NCBI GenBank assembly: GCA_964472945.1
Contig: CAYYNM010000141.1
Location: 1-9,066, forward strand
Length of the DNA stretch: 9,066 bases
Reading direction: 5' to 3'
Source: QPIN01 sp964472945
Lineage (GTDB): Bacteria > Pseudomonadota > Gammaproteobacteria > Methylococcales > Methylomonadaceae
Shown here: positions 4,645 through 9,066 of the stretch, in pieces
How the letters are laid out: every line of letters starts with the position of its first letter
Numbering within the stretch: position 1 is the first letter of the stretch
The notes under the pieces: model-generated
What the model saw: the letters and a program-made list of their open reading frames with translations, nothing else
Database searches by the model: none
What the model was told of the DNA's origin: nothing
Program-made: the position numbers and the translations under genes

Positions 4645-7024
4645 TTAATTTATTTAACAGTTTTTTTGCCTGTTCAATTTCATTAAAAGTTTCGTTGGAA
4701 TCAGCCAAAGAAAGAGCTCTTTTTACCTCGGCTTTACTCTTTTCAATTTCACCTGCAGCATAAAAAGCTTCAGCAAGATGGTAATGCATCGCAGCATTAT
4801 CTTTTACACCGGCAATAGCTTTTTGCAAAATAATAATCGCTGTTTTTATATCGCCTACTTTCAATAGCACCCAACCATATGTATCTAGCCAGAAAGGGTT
4901 ATCTCTACCCATTCCTTTAAAACCTTTCACAAGCATTAAAGCACGCTTTTTACTGGCGTCATCTGCATTAAAAGTGACCAAGATATAAGCTAAATTATTG
5001 ACTATTTCCAAACCATCAGGGAAACGCTTTATCAAGCTATCGTAAATTACGATAGCTTTGTCAAATTGCTTTGTTCTCTCGTATTGTTTAGCCAGCTTCA
5101 TTAGCAGTTCTGTATTATCTGGTATGGACTGCAAACCCAACAAATAGGTTTCTGTTGCCTCCTCACTTTTGCCTTGTTGTAATAAAACAGATGCTAATAA
5201 GCTATAGGTTTCTGAAGATTTTGATTTTGCTTGTACCACCTGTTGCAAAGTTTTTTGAGCTACCTCCCACTCACCGCGTCGGCTATAAGCGCGACCTAGC
5301 ATATTCAGTGCTTGTATATTCATTGGATTTTTCTTAGTAAATATTTTTAGATAGCTAATCCACTCAACTTGATCACCAAATGCTTGATAAGATTGAGCCA
5401 ACCCCTTAAGAGCAATAATATTATTTGGCTGACTAGAAAGCACCCCTTTATATATCTGAATAGCCTGCTTATATTGATTTCTATTCTGAGCCAACACAGC
5501 TTCCAATATTTGTGCTGCAACCTCTCTTTGTGCTGTTTCTTTAATAGTATTAATAACTACTTCAGCACCCACCCAGTCTTTTTGAGAAATATGAAGTTTA
5601 AACAATAACTCCAACAAAGTAGGGTTCTTTGGATCCGCTTTAATAGATTTATTTATTAACTCTAAAGCCCTATCTATATCACCTCTTTTCAATAGCATAG
5701 TCGTCAATGGAATAATAGCAGGCATACTACTACGGTTTACCTCTAACACTTTTCTCCAATAACTTCTCGCCATTTCCATTTCACCTTGTAGCAAATATGC
5801 TTTGGCCATTAAGAGCATTGCTTGCTCAGAGTTTGGCTGGTCCCGCAGTACAATACGTAAATCAGAAATAGCCAGGTCAATATCTTTATTATCTAACCGT
5901 AAACGAGACCTTAACATCAACCCATCACTATTAGTTGCATCAGTAGCAAGTGCTTCTTCAACAATTTTACTTGTCGTATCTTTGTCTTTTCGCATCCAAG
6001 CCAAACTCGCTAACTGGATTTTTGCTTTTAAACCCTCTTGCCCAATAGGATCAGCATTAACAATACCTGTCAAAAGCGATTTTGCTTCTGGAATACGCTG
6101 ATTAGCAATGTAATATTCCGCTAAACGAAATTTAAACGCCTGTTTTTTGGGATGAGTAGTAATATATTCTTTTAATAGTTTTTCTGCCTCTATTTTATCT
6201 CGATGCGAGACACTCGTAACCAATAGTAATTTCATATCAACATCTTTGGGGAAAATATTGATTGTTTTATACAGCTCTTTCTCTGCTTGCTTAAACCTAC
6301 CCATATCAATTAATGCTTTTAACTGAGAGTAATACAGCGTTTTATTTTTAGGGTGCCTGGAAATAAGTATTTTAAAAGTATTAATTATCCCATCTTCATT
6401 TTTCAACTCTTGATACAATTGAATTTTAAGCATACCTAAACCTAATAATTCTGGGTGCGCCTCAATACCAAAATTTATTACAGCCAAAGCCTTATCATAT
6501 TGCTTCTCAGATAAAAGTATTGAGGTCTTCAATGAAATTGCTTCAGCATTTAAATTGTCTTTACCCAATATTTTTCCAAGCAATTCCATAGCCTTGTCTT
6601 CTTGGCCTTCATCATGATAAATCGAAGCTTTTAGCATGGTGGCATCAATATTATCCGTGCTCAATTTTAAAGCTGCTGCCACATGCTTCTTAGCCAAATC
6701 CAGTTGTTTAGCCAATCGATTAATCAAACCTAATTTAATATGAGCCTCAATATGATTTGGGTCATTAGTAAGGGTGTCTTCCAGGTTTTTTTTCATTGCA
6801 GACCAATTTTTTTCTTTCTCATCCAACAGTGCAAGGCCATAGTAAGCTTCAGCTAACTGAGGATTAAGCTGCAATGCATTTTTAAATTGAACTTGAGCTT
6901 CTTTTAAATCTCCCTTTTCGAATAATACCTGCCCTTCCTTTATAAATTGCTGCGGATCTTTTTCTGTACAGCCTGTTAATGCGATAGCGACACTAAGCAC
7001 AAATGCTTTTGATAAATTGTTCAC
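4631..7024 (-). CDS. prsT: PEP-CTERM/exosortase-system TPR-repeat lipoprotein, PrsT-like
   Basis: Predicted lipoprotein of 797 residues made almost entirely of tetratricopeptide repeats. The open frame extends to a TTG at 7066, but a GTG at 7024 has AAAGGA nine bases upstream and yields a compact lipoprotein signal: MNNLSKAFVLSVAIALTGC, lipobox LTGC, lipidated Cys19. TPR units follow from about residue 27 (EGQVLFEKGDLKEAQVQFKN) to near the end, with the usual A..Y/LG..Y..A pattern. Large TPR lipoproteins of this kind (PrsT) recur beside exosortase and exopolysaccharide genes; a scaffold role in polymer or protein export is presumed, not shown. It is somewhat shorter than I expect for the family. 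It follows xrtD after 286 bp on the same strand. The final residues NLNP and the stop lie within the inverted-repeat arm at 4626-4644, so the native C-terminus may have been replaced. Confidence 0.85.
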   Translation of the reverse strand: MNNLSKAFVLSVAIALTGCTEKDPQQFIKEGQVLFEKGDLKEAQVQFKNALQLNPQLAEAYYGLALLDEKEKNWSAMKKNLEDTLTNDPNHIEAHIKLGLINRLAKQLDLAKKHVAAALKLSTDNIDATMLKASIYHDEGQEDKAMELLGKILGKDNLNAEAISLKTSILLSEKQYDKALAVINFGIEAHPELLGLGMLKIQLYQELKNEDGIINTFKILISRHPKNKTLYYSQLKALIDMGRFKQAEKELYKTINIFPKDVDMKLLLVTSVSHRDKIEAEKLLKEYITTHPKKQAFKFRLAEYYIANQRIPEAKSLLTGIVNADPIGQEGLKAKIQLASLAWMRKDKDTTSKIVEEALATDATNSDGLMLRSRLRLDNKDIDLAISDLRIVLRDQPNSEQAMLLMAKAYLLQGEMEMARSYWRKVLEVNRSSMPAIIPLTTMLLKRGDIDRALELINKSIKADPKNPTLLELLFKLHISQKDWVGAEVVINTIKETAQREVAAQILEAVLAQNRNQYKQAIQIYKGVLSSQPNNIIALKGLAQSYQAFGDQVEWISYLKIFTKKNPMNIQALNMLGRAYSRRGEWEVAQKTLQQVVQAKSKSSETYSLLASVLLQQGKSEEATETYLLGLQSIPDNTELLMKLAKQYERTKQFDKAIVIYDSLIKRFPDGLEIVNNLAYILVTFNADDASKKRALMLVKGFKGMGRDNPFWLDTYGWVLLKVGDIKTAIIILQKAIAGVKDNAAMHYHLAEAFYAAGEIEKSKAEVKRALSLADSNETFNEIEQAKKLLNKLNLNP

Positions 7025-7310
7025 TCTGTTTTTTCCTTTGATATTATTAATAATCTTGTGTAGCAATTGTCTTTAATATAAATATTAAAAACTTACTTCT
7101 ATTTTGAGTATCGTTTTGTACAATTGGGAATTGAATTTTTATGGAATGTGGCAAAATAACTTATACAAGTTAGTGCTTTGTTATTTTGCTGTATTTTGTT
7201 GTTTATGGTTATTTTGGTTTCAAGAAAGGCTTATATTCTCCCCACTCAACCCTCCCCAGTAAGGGAGAGCTAAAGCCAAAAGCTTTAGCTTTTTTTATAC
7301 CTACTATTTA
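7025..7310. other. Gap between exosortase and TPR genes, with a C-rich REP-like stretch
   Basis: No supported gene. It holds the plus-strand terminator-like hairpin described separately, just preceded by a C-rich segment (7239-7268) with CTCCC/GGGAG arms around CAGTAA (7252-7267) that looks like a dispersed C-rich palindromic repeat. CAATTGGGAATTG at 7121-7133 is a small interrupted palindrome. No clear -10/-35 or -24/-12 promoter for the TPR gene was found. Confidence 0.5.
7268..7296 (+). terminator. Intrinsic terminator-like hairpin facing the plus strand
   Basis: AGCTAAAGC (7268-7276) pairs perfectly with GCTTTAGCT (7282-7290) around CAAAA and is followed by six further T on the plus strand. 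On the minus strand no T run follows the stem, so it is a poor terminator for the exosortase gene that ends at 7311. No plus-strand gene is visible to its left; it may end an antisense or small RNA. Confidence 0.7.
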
Positions 7311-8882
7311 CTACGGAACATACCTGGGTAATAAGGGTATGGCACCAGCCAGTAAATTTTTAATCCGTTTATCTGCATTTTCCTCAGATTCTGCTTCTGC
7401 TATTGGTGTAGTTAATCTAACTAATGCTCCATCGGTTCTATTCTTAAAGATGGCATCCAAAAAAAGCTGCCATTTAACGGCATATTCATCCGCCATTGGA
7501 TGACCTCTTTCTTCAAACCAGTAGTAAACCAGTTGACGATATTTGCCTTTTTTAATAATCACACGGTTAAATTCAAACGGTTGCTTTACAGCAGAAGCTG
7601 TATATTTTTGTCTTGTCAGGCTGTTAATTTGCCACCCCCCCCCTGGCAAACATACTGCAGGCGAATGCGGTGACGAACCTTTGCGCTGAGACTCATAGTA
7701 AGCCACGTAAAAATTGACCGGTACTGCTTTATCATCAACATAATCAGTTAATACATAATCCGTTAAATCCAGTGTTTCCAATACTGTTGCTGCCAGTGTA
7801 TTAGGTGTACCTTTCCAGTGGCCAATTTCTCTGGGAAATGAAGAAAAGTATTCCCTTTCGGGCTTAATTTCTGTACGCCCTCCTATTGAGGAAATAATAA
7901 CAGCTATTACTGCAATTAAGCCTAAACAGGCAATTAACTGTTTTGATAGTGGTCGCTGCTTTATTTCATAATTAGAGACTATTTCAAAAAGTTCAAAACT
8001 CAGCCCAAAGATTTTTTTAAAGGGCCTTTTATCTTTACCTATAAAGGTAAATGCCCACATTTCTACAAATAAAATAGCAACGCAAAGCATAAACACAGCA
8101 AAACCTTCAAATGCATGTAAAAATCCAGTTGCCTGATCATTGCCAAAATATTTAACCAAAAAGCCAATCATTCCAATGCGAAAACTGTTTAATAAAATAG
8201 CAATAGGAATAGTCGATAAAATAAGCAGTATTCGTTTCCAGGCACTTGCCCTATACAGGTACGCACAAATTGCTCCAAACCCTAATAGGGGGTATAAATA
8301 AGTTAGTCCACTACAGGCTTCTACAACTTCCAATTTATAAACACCCAAGTCAATTAAATTACCTTCTCTAAAAACGGGAATTTTGCATAGCCTAATTAAT
8401 TCAACACCCAATTGTGACGAAATAAGCTGTAATTTTGAGGTGATCGTCGCTTCTAAAAAATACGGTATGGGAATAGCAAAGACCAACAGACTGATAGGTA
8501 CAAAGGTTAACTTAGTACCTTGCACCCCAACCATAGCCAGAGACAGTGCAAGCAGCACCATAATAAATGAGTAATGGATGGCTAAATAAATAGCACTTAG
8601 CTCACCCACTATAAAAATAAGCAGTGCGAATACTGCCACAGGGATTGCAAGCCAGGAAGGTTTATACTGTTGTTTAACAAAATCAGGTGCCAGGTTCCAA
8701 AGAAAAGCCAAAGAAACTAAGGGTAAGAAATACCCATGGTTATATTCTTCTTCCACTTCCCAGCGATGAACTAAATTTGTTAGGCCATCATAGTAAACCC
8801 AAATAGTTAAGACTAGAGCTGATAGTAAAAGCAACCATGTACTAAGCCCAAAACGCCAATAAATATATTTTTTGTCTATCAT
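7311..8882 (-). CDS. xrtD: Exosortase (XrtD type) with fused C-terminal EpsI domain
   Basis: Integral membrane cysteine protease/transpeptidase expected to cleave C-terminal VPxPA sorting signals. Numbered from the ATG at 8882 (523 residues), it has about eight or nine membrane helices in the first 280 residues. The exosortase triad is visible: Cys190 in VEACSGL, Arg235 in LLNSFRIG and His256 in FLHAFEGF. The NSFRIG and FLH.FEG forms and the EpsI fusion resemble XrtD, the VPLPA-CTERM-specific class, more than XrtA, which fits the VPVPA substrates at 2094-2810 and 3057-3788. After another membrane segment (about 316-333) comes the EpsI domain with YYESQRKGSSPHSPAVCLPGGGW (395-417, the family signature) and YYWFEERG. 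Nine uninterrupted G encode the PGGG. An in-frame TTG at 8894 would add four residues; neither start has a strong ribosome site. Confidence 0.9.
   Translation of the reverse strand: MIDKKYIYWRFGLSTWLLLLSALVLTIWVYYDGLTNLVHRWEVEEEYNHGYFLPLVSLAFLWNLAPDFVKQQYKPSWLAIPVAVFALLIFIVGELSAIYLAIHYSFIMVLLALSLAMVGVQGTKLTFVPISLLVFAIPIPYFLEATITSKLQLISSQLGVELIRLCKIPVFREGNLIDLGVYKLEVVEACSGLTYLYPLLGFGAICAYLYRASAWKRILLILSTIPIAILLNSFRIGMIGFLVKYFGNDQATGFLHAFEGFAVFMLCVAILFVEMWAFTFIGKDKRPFKKIFGLSFELFEIVSNYEIKQRPLSKQLIACLGLIAVIAVIISSIGGRTEIKPEREYFSSFPREIGHWKGTPNTLAATVLETLDLTDYVLTDYVDDKAVPVNFYVAYYESQRKGSSPHSPAVCLPGGGWQINSLTRQKYTASAVKQPFEFNRVIIKKGKYRQLVYYWFEERGHPMADEYAVKWQLFLDAIFKNRTDGALVRLTTPIAEAESEENADKRIKNLLAGAIPLLPRYVP
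7635..7643 (-). repeat. G9 homopolymer tract inside the exosortase gene
   Basis: Nine consecutive C on the plus strand, read as GGG-GGG-GGG, encode the three glycines of the CLPGGGW signature of the EpsI domain. Using only GGG for all three glycines is unusual in such AT-rich DNA. A one-base slip would truncate EpsI while leaving the exosortase catalytic domain (residues 1-280) intact. Confidence 0.85.
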
Positions 8883-8951
8883 CTGTCTTATCAATTTTTG
8901 TAAAGTTAGCTCAGTTTATGTTAGAAACTAATGCACGCAACCCACACTTGA

Positions 8952-8967
8952 AGCATTATTCATACCA
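8952..8967 (-). promoter_or_regulatory. Candidate sigma-54 (-24/-12) promoter for the exosortase gene
   Basis: On the minus strand TGGTATGAATAATGCT has GG and GC separated by 10 bases. It has the same TGG-Y-AT ... ATGCT form as the site upstream of paralog A (4091-4106), which strengthens both. Transcription would start near 8941, leaving a leader of about 60 bases before the ATG at 8882. No other gene is visible between 8883 and the right edge. Confidence 0.38.
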
Positions 8968-9066
8968 CTTATTTAGCTTTAATTTTCTTTAATACAATAA
9001 AGGAAAAAGAGCTTTTGGCCACTTTTCCCGTTCATTTTCGTTACACGCGTAAACTATTATATTCAA

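Noticed and set aside
5155..6101. Several plus-strand open frames opposite the TPR gene
   Set aside because: They are antisense shadows of a long, well-supported TPR coding sequence and show no start signals or domains.
7025..7066. TTG at 7066 as the start of the TPR lipoprotein
   Set aside because: No ribosome site, and it would place 14 extra residues before an otherwise perfect lipoprotein signal; the GTG at 7024 has AAAGGA at good spacing.
7186..7503. 105-codon plus-strand open frame
   Set aside because: It crosses the plus-strand terminator and then runs antisense through the end of the exosortase gene; no ribosome site and no recognisable domain.

Overview
The window looks like part of an AT-rich gammaproteobacterial chromosome. 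A methanotroph of the Methylococcales type is my best guess, but that rests only on protein style: a VPVPA-type C-terminal sorting signal, an XrtD-type exosortase and a PrsT-type TPR lipoprotein. No taxonomic marker is present. All recognisable genes lie on the minus strand, so the window reads from its right end to its left.

In transcription order: (1) a 183-bp upstream region (8883-9066) with a candidate sigma-54 promoter; (2) an exosortase fused to an EpsI domain (xrtD-like, 7311-8882); (3) a 286-bp gap with a strong terminator-like hairpin facing the plus strand; (4) a large TPR lipoprotein (prsT-like, 4631-7024), whose last codons lie inside one arm of a ~215-bp inverted-repeat element (4431-4644); (5) a clear minus-strand intrinsic terminator (4351-4385); (6) a long leader (3789-4350) with a second candidate sigma-54 site and a structured RNA resembling part of a cyclic-di-GMP-I (GEMM) riboswitch; (7) two paralogous secreted proteins with VPVPA C-terminal sorting signals (3057-3788 and 2094-2810), separated by a poly-C/poly-G hairpin; (8) a polyprenyl-phosphate sugar-phosphate transferase (507-2018); (9) the 5' part of an Rpn/PD-(D/E)XK nuclease gene running off the left edge.

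Together this is a compact exosortase-sorting module. XrtD should cleave the C-terminal signals of the two paralogs at the inner membrane. The sugar-phosphate transferase would start an exopolysaccharide repeat unit on undecaprenyl phosphate, and the TPR lipoprotein is the usual partner in such loci. Candidate control elements (-24/-12 promoters, a possible c-di-GMP leader) fit a surface or biofilm function but are inferred. The most striking sequence-level signal is three G8-G10 tracts, all in this system: in the exosortase EpsI domain, in one substrate gene, and upstream of that gene. They are plausible slippage (phase-variation) sites.

Several of the longest open frames begin at TTG codons with no Shine-Dalgarno. 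I moved the starts of the exosortase, TPR and first substrate genes to better-supported ATG/GTG codons.
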